A DNA stretch of 64,000 nt from Solenopsis invicta (GCF_016802725.1 NC_052665.1:6758001-6822000), one strand, 5' to 3'; positions 24,139 through 35,551 are shown, counted from the first letter of the stretch. Notes: generated by a model not told the origin, from the sequence alone. Program-made: numbers and translations.

Positions 24139-27100
24139 GTAATTTTCCAGATTTGAACAAATAGCACTATTTTGACTATATTGTCTTAGTGTGCTCTTAG
24201 ATAAATTAAATATTTAAACCATGTTCTTTTTTCGTCTTTTTGATGTGATCTTACAAATATAGAATTTAATAATAAAAAAAAATAATAGAAAAATTGCATT
24301 AAGAGAAACTAGAAGATCAGATTGATCAAAAATCGTATTTGATAAGTTCTCGCGGTAAATTGAATAAAAAAGATATGAAAATAAAATTTTGAGGGATATT
24401 TATGCAATTTGTGAATAAAAAGAGTGAAAAGATGTATTGACAAATACTCATGTAAATACATGGTACACCGAAAGAAAAAAATTCTAAATTTTAATAAATA
24501 TTTATTTGTATAGTATTAACGAAACATTTACTTATGATACATAAATATTTACTCTTTAATAAAAAAATCTTTAGGAGGTTGTCGTTATCAGATGAACGTT
24601 TACAAAATCAATCGAATAAAAACAAAATAAACTATTAATTAAAAACTTAAATTAAACATTGAACTTTTTGATAACAATAGCTGTCATTTTGTTAATTTTA
24701 ATGGATCCTAAATCTATTTTATAAAGAGATTCATCAGCAGACCTCCTAAAAAAGTGTCTAATTAAAATTCATCATGATGGAATGATCATCGGGAGCCTTT
24801 GCAAAACGATGATTTCGAATTAATAAAAAGTAGATTTTCTACTCTTAACATGTTGTATAAATAATCTTTAAAACTTCACTTTCGTGTATTTATTCAATTC
24901 GTCACAAAAACTGTCAAAGTTTTTCGGCAATCTGATCTTCTAGCTCTCTTAATTCATTCACGTACAATTCAACGCATCTTTAAGATTACCGAATGCCGCG
25001 ACATTTTTGCTTCTGTAATTAACATTAACGCCATTCGCACAGAAGCACAAAATATTCCTCCTGCGAGGCGAGCTGCCAAAGCTGAAGGAAGCGTTGGAGG
25101 CACGAGGGTGGGTGCAGAAGTACGAGTCGACTAGAACGAGAACGCTGCCATACGGTTAGATTGTAGATTGCGGACGATAAAGTTAATGCGCACCGCCGGC
25201 AGAATACGGTGCCGAACGCCACACCGCCGGAGGATGAAATATCGTCGCTAATGTCTACCATTTTCTGTGTGCTTCGACGATTAGGCACCGCGGCTAACTT
25301 AGAAGCTCACTCCCTGGGCGATATCACGCAATCGGATGGAACGTTGAACGAGAGGGCTGTGATTTTTGCCCTCCTGCGCTTCAAGCAGCCCGACTTTATA
25401 TGGGATTGCAGGAACGACTTTGTCGAATGGCATCGCGGGCTCGGCTGCAACGTTTTGCTCAACCGATACCAGAGGTCTTTCGTTTATACTTCAAAGGTAC
25501 TAACTCTATGGATCGGTTTCACCAACACCATTCAATTGATCGATCATTTGTCAACTATGACTGGTTGTTACTGGTCATTCTCAGCTAACGAACAATGTGA
25601 TTGATCAGTTCCAATGGGAAAATCATAATTAATCGGCCGACCACTTTGATAATATTTGTGAAACCGACCGTAACCGACCGTAACAATCTTCACTGAATGG
25701 AAAACGCAAATATTCCAAGGGTATTTCCCAGATATCGCTTACATATTCCGCTCTAAACGGTCTGACTCTAAACATTACCGCTTAACGTTATTCTCCAACA
25801 CCTATCGTTTAGCTATCCGACGTTTTACGCAAATACCATTTTCGTTCGAGCCGAGTCGCGGATCTTTTGGGATTCGCGGGCGGAATTGCCAGCATTCCCC
25901 GCGATAAAAGCGGAATCGCGGCGGATCGCGTCGTCATCGTCGTTGTGTAGTGCGCGATAAGTAAACCATACCCGAATTGCCGCACGTGTGTAGCTCGGAA
26001 TGGCGCGCTTACTGGAAAACGCATACTGGTTATACGAGGAGAACGTGTCCGGTGCCCTGTTCCCGCGCGCCTACAACCCCAGCACGGATCAGCAAGCCTT
26101 CGTGGAGGACTTTCGACGAACCGCGGCGGTAGGTCTACTCAGATGGTTTGTTCGCGGTGTGACCACGGAGGAGATTCTTGTGGCCGACCCGGGAGAACGA
26201 CATACGATCCCGACCGCCAGGCTGGAGTTTGCGATAGAACGTTGCGAGGAATTCGTCGCTGTCGCGACGCACGAGGACATCGACGTTCAGAAGGGCGAGC
26301 AGCCGTCCGAGGAGGAATGGAATTGTTTTCTGGACGATTACACGGCGGCGCTTCACCATGAGGCCGGTATCGATAGCTCGTCGATAGTAAGCCGCGAGCC
26401 TCTTCAGGTATAGAATTCGCACGGCAAATTGCAGGACGGCAAAGTAGTTCTTATTCACCCTATATTTGTGCATGGAAAATTTAACTGAAATTAACTAGCT
26501 TGAATAGCTTCCCTTATTACATTCTGCACGTTAATTAATTTAATATCGGATTATCGCGGGAAATCGCGACCAAACGATTCATAATAACATTCACTAGCAT
26601 GCTTCGTTCGGCGGTTTCTCGTAATATCGTCCGATGTTAAACTAATTAATGTGCAGAGTATAATAAAGGGAGAAATCTATATCCATTAATATCTGCGAGT
26701 TGAACTTTGATTTTATAAGAACTTGTTATAATTCTTCAATATTTTATTTCTTTCATGATGAAATAGCGATAACGCAGCCTCGCTCCTCGCGTAAATTTGA
26801 ATTTTAATTAAATCAACAATCTGCATTTATAATAGGCTTCTGATTGATATATCAGTTTTTACATTTACATTTTTATTTGCTTTCATCGCTCTCTCGCATC
26901 TTCCATGTACATAAAATTCACGTGTTCGAAGTGGAAGACGCTGCTCTTTCGACAGAGGCGAACATCACGATGTTGAACGATCGATTGTGTGTTGCAGAAT
27001 GGAACGCGTGTTTATTTCGTACTCTCCCGATTCGCGCTAATAATAGACGCGGTTACGAGGTAGCGTAGGAAACAAAACCAAACTGTGTTAATTATTCAAG

Positions 27101-29574
27101 GCGCACGAAAACATCCTTGCATTAAACATGTTCCGAGATGCTGCCGCGTGATACCATTAACTCTTAACTGATAAAACAAAATTAAAGGGTTCATGATAAC
27201 GAAACGCTAAGCCGTACAAGTGAGGGAAAGACGCACGAGATCCTTAACTGATGTTTATTTATTGATTCCGCAAGCGCGTTTTATTTTCGTGTACGCCAGC
27301 AGTTCTTTGCTCACCATTTCACTTCTCATGACAGTAAAACTTTATTACGGGTTGTCAGACTTTGCCTCAATTACGTGACCTTGTGGAAATGCGTCACGAG
27401 AGAGATCCTTAATTTATTACATCGTTTTTTTACCACGTTGGGGTGTACCCTTGAGAAGTTCCGTGTCGCGCGCACGTAAATTAAGAGTTAAATATTTGCT
27501 TATCTTTAGTTTCTATTTAGATTGTCGTTGAAAGCATTTTCATTAAACAGGGGGTACGCAATTGACACGTATTTCGCGGTGAACGGCATTTTGTTCACGT
27601 AGCAAACGAATTTCGCGCGCGATCCCTCCTTCGATTGGAAAGAAGATACGAGGGATGGATTCTTGAAATTTGACTTCACCTGACAATCTTCCACGATTTC
27701 TCCGATTGAGACATTCCGCGATTTCATTAAATTAATTTTGCTCCGCCGACTGTCGAAATGTGGCCTCCGCTAACGGGAGGGGATCCAATTCGTCGGCGGA
27801 TGAATTTATTCGAACTTTCCGGAATTAAAGTCGAGAGATCCGCGAGTTTTGCCACGAGCCCCGTAACGAAAGCTGAGACCCTCCTGCATAAATCGATATC
27901 AATATCGCTCGTAGAGATGTTTTCTGGCCGCTGTCGCGATTTTGGAGAAATTAAAGACCGTCGATCCGCAGTATGAGATGAGCGACATAAGAGATATTTG
28001 GATCTTGAAGCCTAGTCATTTGTGCTGCGGTAATGGCATCGTTATATCCCATAATCTCAAGGATATCTTGCGCAGAGTCGAGCTCAAGCCCAAAAATTAT
28101 TATATCGTACAGAAATACATTGGTACGTTTTTTTGCAATCACGTATCGCGAAAGAATCGCATTCAATTTGTTAAGCGCGTTATTAATATTTCAGAACGTC
28201 CTCTGTTAATTAAAAAGACCAAGTTCGACATACGACTGTGGTACCTGATAACGAGTACCTTCCCTCTGACAATATGGCTATTCAAGTAAATCGTACTGCA
28301 ATTAAATCAACTTGCATAATTTTATGTTTGTTCTTAAAAATTATAAACATTTTGTCCGTTAGAAAACGGCTAGAATAAGCTTAATGTGACACGATAAAAA
28401 AATATAAAATAATGTGTGTATAATATTATACCAAATTATCCATATTATTATACACTAAAAAAAGAGTATTTGATAATAATAATCAAATCCATATGACAGA
28501 TTATTAAAATTTAATGAAATAGTTTCAATTAAATGTTTAGTTAATATTTAGCAATATAACCGAATATTTACTTAGTAACAGTTCAGTAACCAATTGGTCA
28601 TTACTATATATTTAGTTAATATTAATATAATTATTGTATATTACTAAATATTTGGTTATATTAATGAAACATTTAATCAAAATTTTCATTAATTCTGGTC
28701 ACCAAACTTTTTTCCAGTGTATATAATATTATTATAATTACTATCGTTAACGTGTTACTTTTTGCATACCTTACCTTTTAATCTCATATTTTAATTTCAT
28801 ACCTTCATTAGTATCTCTTTACTGCAATCTACGTTCTCGTTTTCTCCATCCAGAGAAGCGTTTCTTCGATTCAGCTCGAAGCCGTACACTCACTCGACCT
28901 ATCACGAGGCGATCCACATTTGCAATACTGCCGTCCAGGAGAAGTACGATGACGAGAAGAGACGCAGACAGGAACGCAGGCAGGGAGACTCCGAGGAACC
29001 CGCCAGCAGCAGCAGTTCGGTGCGCGATCAAGGATGGGACTGCGAGAAGCTGAACGAATATTTGAAGTAATCTCTCGTCCGTGCGCGAAGACGTTTCGAT
29101 TATCCATTCGTCACGCCGCCGCGCCGGTCGGTGGTCGTCCGGCCCCCAGGGACATTCCGAGGAAATTGATAGGGCCCATGTGCAAATACGCCTTCTTCAA
29201 ATACGCCTTCTTCGAGGAGCGCGTTCGTCCGAGAACGTTCGGGCACGGAACGTTCCGCCGATGATAATGGCTTCGCCTCTCTGCCTTCCTATTCCTTTCT
29301 CGAATGACAAATCGAATAAGATTTTTCGATGACACGACGTATATTCGACGTTCAAGTAATTGCGAATAAAGAGGAAATATATTATCCGCGGTTTTGCTCG
29401 TGAATGGATCCGGTGTCGATGTCGGTGTTGGTGCGTACCATCATGCGGAAGAGAACATTCCCGAGATATGTATTCCATCGAAGATTTCATTGCTGTTCTA
29501 TTTTAACAATAATGATTTTGTTGTCGATTATCTTTGTAATCTCATCGGATATCGGGAATTAAAATATATACAAG

Positions 29575-29621
<47 letters not shown>

Positions 29622-32600
29622 TAGTAAAAAGATACTTGTATTATTCTGTTATGCAAATCAAAAATTAATAATATTCTTTATTCTAAAGCCTTTATATATT
29701 GATTTTGTATAATTTGCAATTTTGTTTAATTGGACAATCTTGTAATTTTTACATAATAAACTCAATAGGCTTAATTTATTTAATTTATTTAATTATTAAT
29801 CTTATACTACTTGACTTTATTATTAGAATTAGTAACTTATTTCTTAAAACAATATTACATCATTGTGTTCTTCTCGATATTCTGATCATTTTTTGAAGAA
29901 GACTAATTTCTTTAATATAAATATTGATGCTCTACAAACAATTTGAAACAGATCACGAAAGATAAAGATTGTTTTGACGAAGCAATATGCAATATAAAAG
30001 CCTGCAATATTTTTTCAGTTTATTATTTATTTTGAGAGTTGATATCTGTGGAAAGATATGATTGTTTGCGAAGCCATGGTTTGTTTACGATAATTGCACT
30101 TTTCAATGAAATACGAGCTTTTATTTTGATTATTGACGCTGAGTGAACTTCTCAATCACTACAAATGTTTCAATTTACCGCACAAAGTTTTTTTTCCCTA
30201 AAATTTGTCCGATACATACAAAATATGTTTTATTCAACTTGTTTCATCTGAATTAAAAATACGCTTAAATCATTTTTGTCTACATACAAAACGCGTATCT
30301 CATGCTTTTAGTTATGGAAGTTCTAAACTGTGGTATCCATTTTTGTTATGACACTGAGTGACTGAATTTATTTTTAAAGATAAAACAACGGTTTTACATT
30401 GCATTGTGGTCCTTGCCGTTTTAATTTACAATAGTTTTATTGAATTGTAATTTATTTATTTTATTATAACTTTTATGATTTTTATTTATTTTATTGTAAC
30501 TTTTTACAAAAAATTAAGAAATTACGGAGCATGCTTCAGCATTTTTAATAATAGACTTGATGTAGAAATAAGTAAAAAGTAATTATTGATGTGAAAACAA
30601 TAGTAATCTTAGTTATAAGTAGAGAAAATAAAATTCACATATAGAATATTCATAATATAATTGTCAAATCAAAGAGATACTATTTATATAATTTTATACA
30701 TATTGATTTAACAATTAAAGTAATGTCTTAACCTCAATATTTACTTTTTTTTCTAAATCATATAAATAGTATTTCTTTATATTATATTATATATATATAT
30801 ATATCCATAAAATACTATCGTTTTTCAGATCAATAGGCCATAAAGGCGAACCGTATTACGATTTGATTTACCCGAAAATGACGGAGGCCATCGTTCTGAT
30901 GATGTTGGCAGCGCAGAATCATATGGAAAGGCGTCGTTGCAGCTTCGAATTGTATGGTGCGGATTTCATGCTGGCCGAAGATATGTCGGTCTGGTTGATC
31001 GAGATCAATACCAATCCCCGTATGCATCCGCCCAGCTCTAGACTGACAAGACGCCTTTACTCTAACGTGCTGGAGAGCCTGGTGAAAGGTAAGCATGGAA
31101 ACGGATATGAGAAAGTTATCGAGTGCCGTTCGAAAGAAAGTTCTGTCGCGACGAGAGTGACGAAGGGACATGGGACGAGCGATAGTAAAACAGGACGATC
31201 CGCGTGCTATTAACACCTTGTCTCGCACGAGCTTCAGAAATCGCGGGTATCGCTAACCGCAGCCTACGATTAGACGAGTTACGCGTCGTCCGGACAGCCG
31301 ACCTCTCTCGAGACGGCTCCCTCTCGGTTTGCCAGAATGATAACGGTGACCATAATTCGCGGCGACGTAACGCCGATAAGCGCCACGTGCCCTATGTGAT
31401 GGATTTACGCGAGGAATTAACCGCGTTAGCGAGATTTCCCGGACGCAATTATCGAGCCTGAAATGGTCGAACACCTGAACGCCGGTTAAATTTTTAATGC
31501 ACCTTCGTGATCGTACCGACTCAGCTAATAGAAATTCGATTGAAATAATTGAGTTAATAGAAATAATTTTATCACATTTTTCCGAACAAATACTGATCAT
31601 TTTTCGATTATTTTAAATTTATGAAATGCTTTTTTAATTAAATTTGTTATCTGCTCAGATATTTATTGAATTGTTTATATCAAAATATTCTATAACACGA
31701 AAAAGATTTACCTAAACGTAAAATTAATAAAAATACTATATATATAAAAAGTAAATATTAAATTTATCTTTCAAACACGTGTGATCAGGATTTTTGTAAT
31801 TTAAAATAATTTTAATCATATACAGATATTAAGTTAACAGAAAGTAGAGATATCAAATAGAAATATTGAATTTGCAATAATGAAATTCTTTTTATTATGA
31901 CTACGAATAAATTTTGACAATAGAGCTTTGTGAGTTATAGCGTTGCATAATTAGTTCTTTCAAATTCTCCAACATTCAAGCTGAAAAGGGTTCCATTCTC
32001 TCTATTCTTTGTCCCTCTTATGCATGGCTTTTTATTATTAAATTCAATATTCTATCTTTTTTTTTTAAGAGAAAAGCCGCATATATGTCATTTGTATTAA
32101 TTAACAAAATTGCATTGGCATCCCTTTCAATTCATTTTTAAATATTTAATTTTCTGAATTTTTTGAAGTTGAACGCCATTATAACAAGTAAAAATATTCA
32201 ACATTTATAAATAAGTTAATGTATTAACTCTTATAATAATATATTTATATAATAATATATTAATGTATATTTTATAAAATTGGTAATTTAAAATAAATTC
32301 TTCAATTAAATTCTTTATATTTATATTAAGATAAATATAATGATTACTTTTCCATATTTAAAAATATCAAATGTCAATTTGCTAATTTCAACATTCAAAA
32401 TAAATCAGAAATCCTTTTTACTTTCATATTAATTGTGAGATGTAAATACCGAGAATTTATCAATGTGATAATAATTTATTAAAATTCAATTAATTAATTG
32501 CAATACAATTAAAACGAGAACTGTGAGGATATAATGGTAGATATAAAGTATTACATACTTAAAATAAATAACATTAATAAAATATAAACAAGGACTCTTT

Positions 32601-33191
32601 CACGTAACGATAAATATAAAACAACACGAGAATCCAATTAGCACAGGACGTCCGTAGGAAGTTTATAAACGCTTTATGAATATCCATAGAATGTTTATAA
32701 CATCCATAGAACGTCCTGCGCTATCTGAAAGGGTTTAAGAAAAGTAGTATGCAGCAGCGCACGGTTTCTCCTAATCTGCTAAGCTGTTTTCTGCAAACTC
32801 CATCACCGTGATCTAGTTAAGAGCGATTTTCGGTAGTACGAGGCACGATGAAAATCCCTCGGTCGCTTTGCCGATGCTTACAGTGATAATGGATGTGCCG
32901 GTGAACGCTTGCGCCGACACGGGCGGCTTCAGTCTGGTCTACAAGCAGAACATACCCGACTTCCAGCCTTACCTCGGTTCCTACCTTTTCGTGGCTGGCA
33001 AGTCGATGACACTGCACGAGCGACCGCCGGAATCGACGCCGAGGAAAGAAAGGAGGGCAAACATTTGCGGTCTCCGGAGCAAGCAGCAACGTGCAAGGAC
33101 CGCCCCGCCCATGATCTTACACTCGAGAGAACCGAACGTGGCGGATCTTATTGACCATTTGAACGCCGCTCAATGCACCCCGGCCAATTGA
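23791..33191 (+). CDS. Tubulin monoglycylase TTLL3-like, 9 exons (gene span)
   Basis: Predicted join: 23791-24138, 25043-25154(?), 25203(?)-25496, 25994-26407, 27915-28122, 28195-28285, 28854-29066, 30829-31088, 32884-33191; about 750 residues, near the usual TTLL3 length. TTLL3 enzymes use ATP to attach the first glycine to glutamate side chains of tubulin tails, mainly in axonemes of cilia and flagella. Evidence, in order: a TTLL3-type N-terminal region (KIFLLRGELP and ARGWVQK), the segment DFIWDCRNDFVEW, the AFVEDFRRTAAV block, then an ATP-grasp core with DIWILKPS, IVQKYIERPLL, KFDIRLWYL, SFELYGADF and the metal-binding WLIEINTNP. Intron phases agree at every junction except exon 2/3, where the frame is not resolved (see findings). 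The ATG at 23791 has A at -3 and G at +4. Paralogues in insects (TTLL3A/3B) were not distinguished. Confidence 0.9.
24299..24952. mobile_element. Inverted-repeat element in TTLL3 intron 1
   Basis: The sequence at 24299-24324 (TTAAGAGAAACTAGAAGATC...) recurs inverted at 24928-24952 with one mismatch and one indel, giving terminal inverted repeats of about 25 bp that bound roughly 650 bp. A weaker inner pair (TTTAGGAGGT near 24572 and ACCTCCTAAA near 24740) suggests a long, decayed foldback. There is no open reading frame, so it is probably a MITE. It lies wholly inside intron 1. Confidence 0.55.
25043..25154 (+). CDS. TTLL3 exon 2 (3' end uncertain)
   Basis: Begins after a TTCGCACAG acceptor, phase 0, and reads KHKIFLLRGELPKLKEALEA followed by RGWVQKYESTRTRTLPY. 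This is the conserved start of the TTLL3 core (KIF, then ARGWV.K). The frame meets TAG at 25157-25159. The last plausible donor before it (GTTAGA at 25155) leaves phase 1, which no acceptor at normal intron distance matches, so the 3' boundary may differ from the one given. Confidence 0.6.
25203..25496 (+). CDS. TTLL3 exon 3 (5' end uncertain)
   Basis: Read from a CCGGCAG acceptor, the frame is NTVPNATPPEDEISSLMS... through FKQPDFIWDCRNDFVEWHRG to FVYTSK, ending at an AAG|GTACTA donor, phase 0. The DFIWDCRNDFVEW segment corresponds to the conserved WTT/RRD region of TTLL3 proteins. The same frame is also open upstream to 25167, so the true exon could be longer. Confidence 0.75.
25994..26407 (+). 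CDS. TTLL3 exon 4
   Basis: 138 codons, phase 0 at both ends: GTGTGTAG acceptor, and a CAG|GTATAG donor whose intronic TAG would stop any read-through. Contains LFPRAYNPSTDQQAFVEDFR and TAAVGLLRWFVRG, matching the family block FPRCY...AFIEDF..TAA. The continuation (EFAIERCEEFVAVATHEDID) matches the helical region before the ATP-grasp domain. Confidence 0.88.
27915..28122 (+). CDS. TTLL3 exon 5 (ATP-grasp start)
   Basis: Begins after CTCGTAG with RCFLAAVAILEKLKTVDPQY and continues MSDIRDIWILKPSHLCCGNG, the nucleotide-binding WI.KP motif and glycine loop. It ends ATT G|GTACGT within QKYI, phase 1. The upstream intron (26408-27914, 1.5 kb) contains no further recognisable exon; the protein alignment is continuous across it. 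Confidence 0.88.
28195..28285 (+). CDS. TTLL3 exon 6
   Basis: Follows a very short 72-nt intron with a TTTCAG acceptor. The split codon gives E, then RPLLIKKTKFDIRLWYLITS and TFPLTIWLF, matching the ERPLL...KFDLR.W motif of TTLL enzymes. Ends at AA|GTAAAT, phase 2. Confidence 0.9.
28449..28724. mobile_element. AT-rich foldback MITE in TTLL3 intron 6
   Basis: The ends are inverted copies of a TATACACT-plus-A-tract terminus (28449-28466, and 28708-28724 inverted). Much of the interior (GTTAATATTTAGCAATATAACC and its mirror) is also self-complementary. 276 bp, no coding capacity. It resembles the second AT-rich element at 41993-42196 in its CAC(T/G)..AAAAAAA terminus. Confidence 0.5.
28854..29066 (+). 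CDS. TTLL3 exon 7
   Basis: After a CTCCATCCAG acceptor, phase 2, it encodes EAFLRFSSKPYTHSTYHEAI then HICNTAVQEKY, matching the R.S...S..HLCN motif. A low-complexity linker rich in R/Q/E and then S follows. It ends at KLNEYLK, AA|GTAATC, phase 2. The charged linker replaces the longer, divergent loop of vertebrate TTLL3. Confidence 0.88.
29581..29618. repeat. (GA)n microsatellite in TTLL3 intron 7
   Basis: About 38 bp of uninterrupted GA dinucleotides. The rest of the 1.8-kb intron (29067-30828) is AT-rich with no recognisable exon. Confidence 0.95.
30829..31088 (+). CDS. TTLL3 exon 8 (catalytic core end)
   Basis: Acceptor TTTTTCAG, phase 2. Encodes SIGHKGEPYYDLIYPKMTEA, then RRRCSFELYGADFMLAED, then SVWLIEINTNPRMHPPSS. 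E and N of EINTNP are the expected Mg2+ ligands of the ATP-grasp fold, so this copy retains a complete catalytic signature. Ends AAA G|GTAAGC, a strong donor, phase 1. Confidence 0.93.
32639..32723. repeat. Dyad repeat with ACGTCC ends in TTLL3 intron 8
   Basis: GCACAGGACGTCCGTAGG (32641-32658) is mirrored by a CATAGAACGTCCTGCGCT end (32705-32722), and the interior repeats TTTATAAAC and ATCCATAGAA motifs. It has the look of a short interspersed or satellite-like monomer. No target duplication was resolved. Confidence 0.45.
32884..33191 (+). CDS. TTLL3 exon 9 and stop
   Basis: Acceptor GATGCTTACAG, phase 1. Encodes VIMDVPVNACADTGGFSLVY then KQNIPDFQPYLGSYLFVAGK, matching the family segment before the C-terminal tail (...D.G.F.L.YK...P...G..L.V.G). 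A basic, proline-rich tail follows and ends at TGA 33189-33191. No canonical AATAAA is obvious in the next 300 bp. Confidence 0.88.
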
Positions 33192-34807
33192 CGCGAAACC
33201 CTTTTAGGCGGCGCCGGAGTTTATAGGATAAACGTGAAAGCGATCGACGAGTGTCACGATTTCTTCGATCTTTCAAGGTGCGTGTTCAGTGTTGCAACAG
33301 TTTTAGAATATTATTTAATATAGAACATGCATAAAATATTTATCGTGCGTACTTTAAACTTTTAAGTATACGCTAAAATTTTAATATGTTGGTACCAATG
33401 AAAAGAAGATATTTAAGATGAACGTGAAGGAGCTGCGGGAGACTTTTGTCTTCTGATTAATCGAGGGCACCGCCGCGCGATTTCGAACGCGAAATTTACG
33501 CGCCCGTATTTTTTCACAGTAAATTTAGCACCGCGTCGTAATTAACGAACGTGAGATAGCGTGGTGTAATTAATGTTGTCATTAGCGAGGCGATGTCCGC
33601 GCGCGCCGACATCGCTTCTTTCCGCATTCCTGAGGAAAATCGCGCGTGGCTTGAAGATGCGCTATTGAATATAGCGGCCGTAAACTTTCTCGAAATATAA
33701 CGAGGTAAACTTCCTCGGTCGCGTGATTGACGGAATACTTTTGCGAGAAATTTGCGACGCGATGCATAATCTTGCCAGGGACGGCCTTACGTCTATGCTT
33801 TCAGGTAGAACATTAAGGACGTCTACTTACCGAGCATATATCTGCCTACATAGGAGAAAGTTACCAAAATTGCACCACTTTTCACATAAAGACATAATTC
33901 AGAAATTATAAAAAATATTTTTGAATTCTTTTTACAGCTTTCAAACTCTTTTTACACAATGAAGCATTTATCCTTTCTATGTTATTTTTTCATAATTTTG
34001 TGCATTCTTATGATTTTTTTTTAATAAGAAATTTTAAAAAGCTTGCGAGTGGTGCAATTTTGAGAACAAGTCTTTTAAATTGCAACAGAGGTTGCCAAAA
34101 TTGCAAAGTGGTTCTCTACTGCTTACGGAGGCTACATTAGCTCGTTTCGTTTCACATAAAACTTTATTTTGATAATATCGTAAAAAATGTTTTTTTTTTT
34201 TTTTTACAAAAATACTGTATTTCTTTCTATTCACTATTAAAAATACGTAGCAATATTTAATGTAATGTAAATTTCAAGCAAATTTGAAGGTACATTAAAA
34301 AAATTTAATGTTGTTAAAAGTGCACCAAATTTCACGTACATGATTTTCAGTAATTAATACATTAAATTTAATGTACTTATGTAACTTAAAAGTACATTAA
34401 ATTTGATTACATTTTTAACAGTATACTTTATTTAATCTTATTTTTCAGTCTCTGTACTTTTTGAGGGTATGATTCATAGATTTTAGATACCACTTTCCAT
34501 ATTTAAAAAGAAAACCTATAAAACTTTATTCCGATATTGCCGCAATTTTTTTTACAAAAATGTATTTACTTTCTGCTTTATTTAATTTTATTCTTTAGCC
34601 TTTTTATTCTTTAAAAATACGATAGATTTTGGATACTACTTTTTGTATTCTCTTTTGGCCGTTTCCCGCTCGCTGTAAAAAAAAACAGCTATTTATATCA
34701 CGAAAGCCGAATTGCAATCTAGACAATGTCGTGGTGTAATTTACGAGACAATGGCATTTCGTAAAACTTTGTTTATCTAACCTACGAGCAAAGGCGAAAC
34801 GAAAACT
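33192..34807. other. Intergenic with degenerate repeats
   Basis: A GC-richer part (to about 33.8 kb) is followed by AT-rich, repetitive DNA. It includes an inverted pair around CCAAAATTGCACCACT (33864-33879) and AGTGGTGCAATTTT (34048-34061), a perfect palindrome TACATTAAATTTAATGTA (34359-34376), and diverged direct copies of a unit containing TAAAACTTTATT and TTTTTACAAAAAT (near 34160 and 34520). No gene recognised. Confidence 0.5.
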
Positions 34808-34811
34808 TTAA

Positions 34812-35089
34812 CCCTATTAACCGTCTGAGGACACCGTTGTTTTCCACTACTTTCCTGAACACAAGGAATTACTGGTGCCTGATATAGTTTGAAAGAATTT
34901 TTTTGAAAGAATTTTGGAACTTTAAAAAATCTGAAAAAATTCTGATACACTTTTCCAACATTCCAGAATATGATAATTATTTGACCCAAAATGTTTTTCA
35001 CTTTTTTGGTACGTGTCTGAATTTGGGGCAAACTAATTTAAAATTAAAAATTTGCTCTTTAAACTCTCCCCCCATGCGGTCTTAAAGGG
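34812..35089 (-). mobile_element. piggyBac-like MITE, copy 1 (278 bp)
   Basis: Both ends are flanked by TTAA (34808-34811 and 35090-35093), the piggyBac target. The termini are inverted and begin CCC: CCCTATTAACCG at one end, CCCTTTAAGACCG at the other. The body is related in reverse orientation to copy 2 at 61582-61824; both share AATT-TTTGCC-CAAAT, CACGTAC-AAAAA and ATCAGGCACC motifs in the same order. It has no transposase and the internal open frames are short, so it is nonautonomous. Confidence 0.8.
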
Positions 35090-35551
35090 TTAATCTAATT
35101 TTAACGGTATTGTAATCATATTTTATAAATTATCAAAATCCAGATCATCTTTCTACAATTCAGCTATAAAATATGCCGAAACGTAGCTACAATATCACGA
35201 TCTTTCTGCGAACGTAAATAACAAAAGTTCTACAGTACACGTCTCGAGTGTAATCAAATATGATAGCATCCTACATAGTTTTCAAATAATCCCATAAAAA
35301 CTATACAAGGACAGCGAATGAGTTTTTAGATGAATGATGGAGCGATTTCGGCAACCCTTTCGTACACTGTAACACAAAAAAAAATTGGAGAACTGTTGTT
35401 GGAAACTTGAAATTAATCTAGTCATTATTCGCATCAGTAGATCGAAATCAGTCTCACCTTGGCAGAAGCTTACAACGGCACGGCAGCTTCATACAAGAAC
35501 CAGACGATCCAGATAAAGACAATCGTTTTATTGATATGTACATACAATAAA

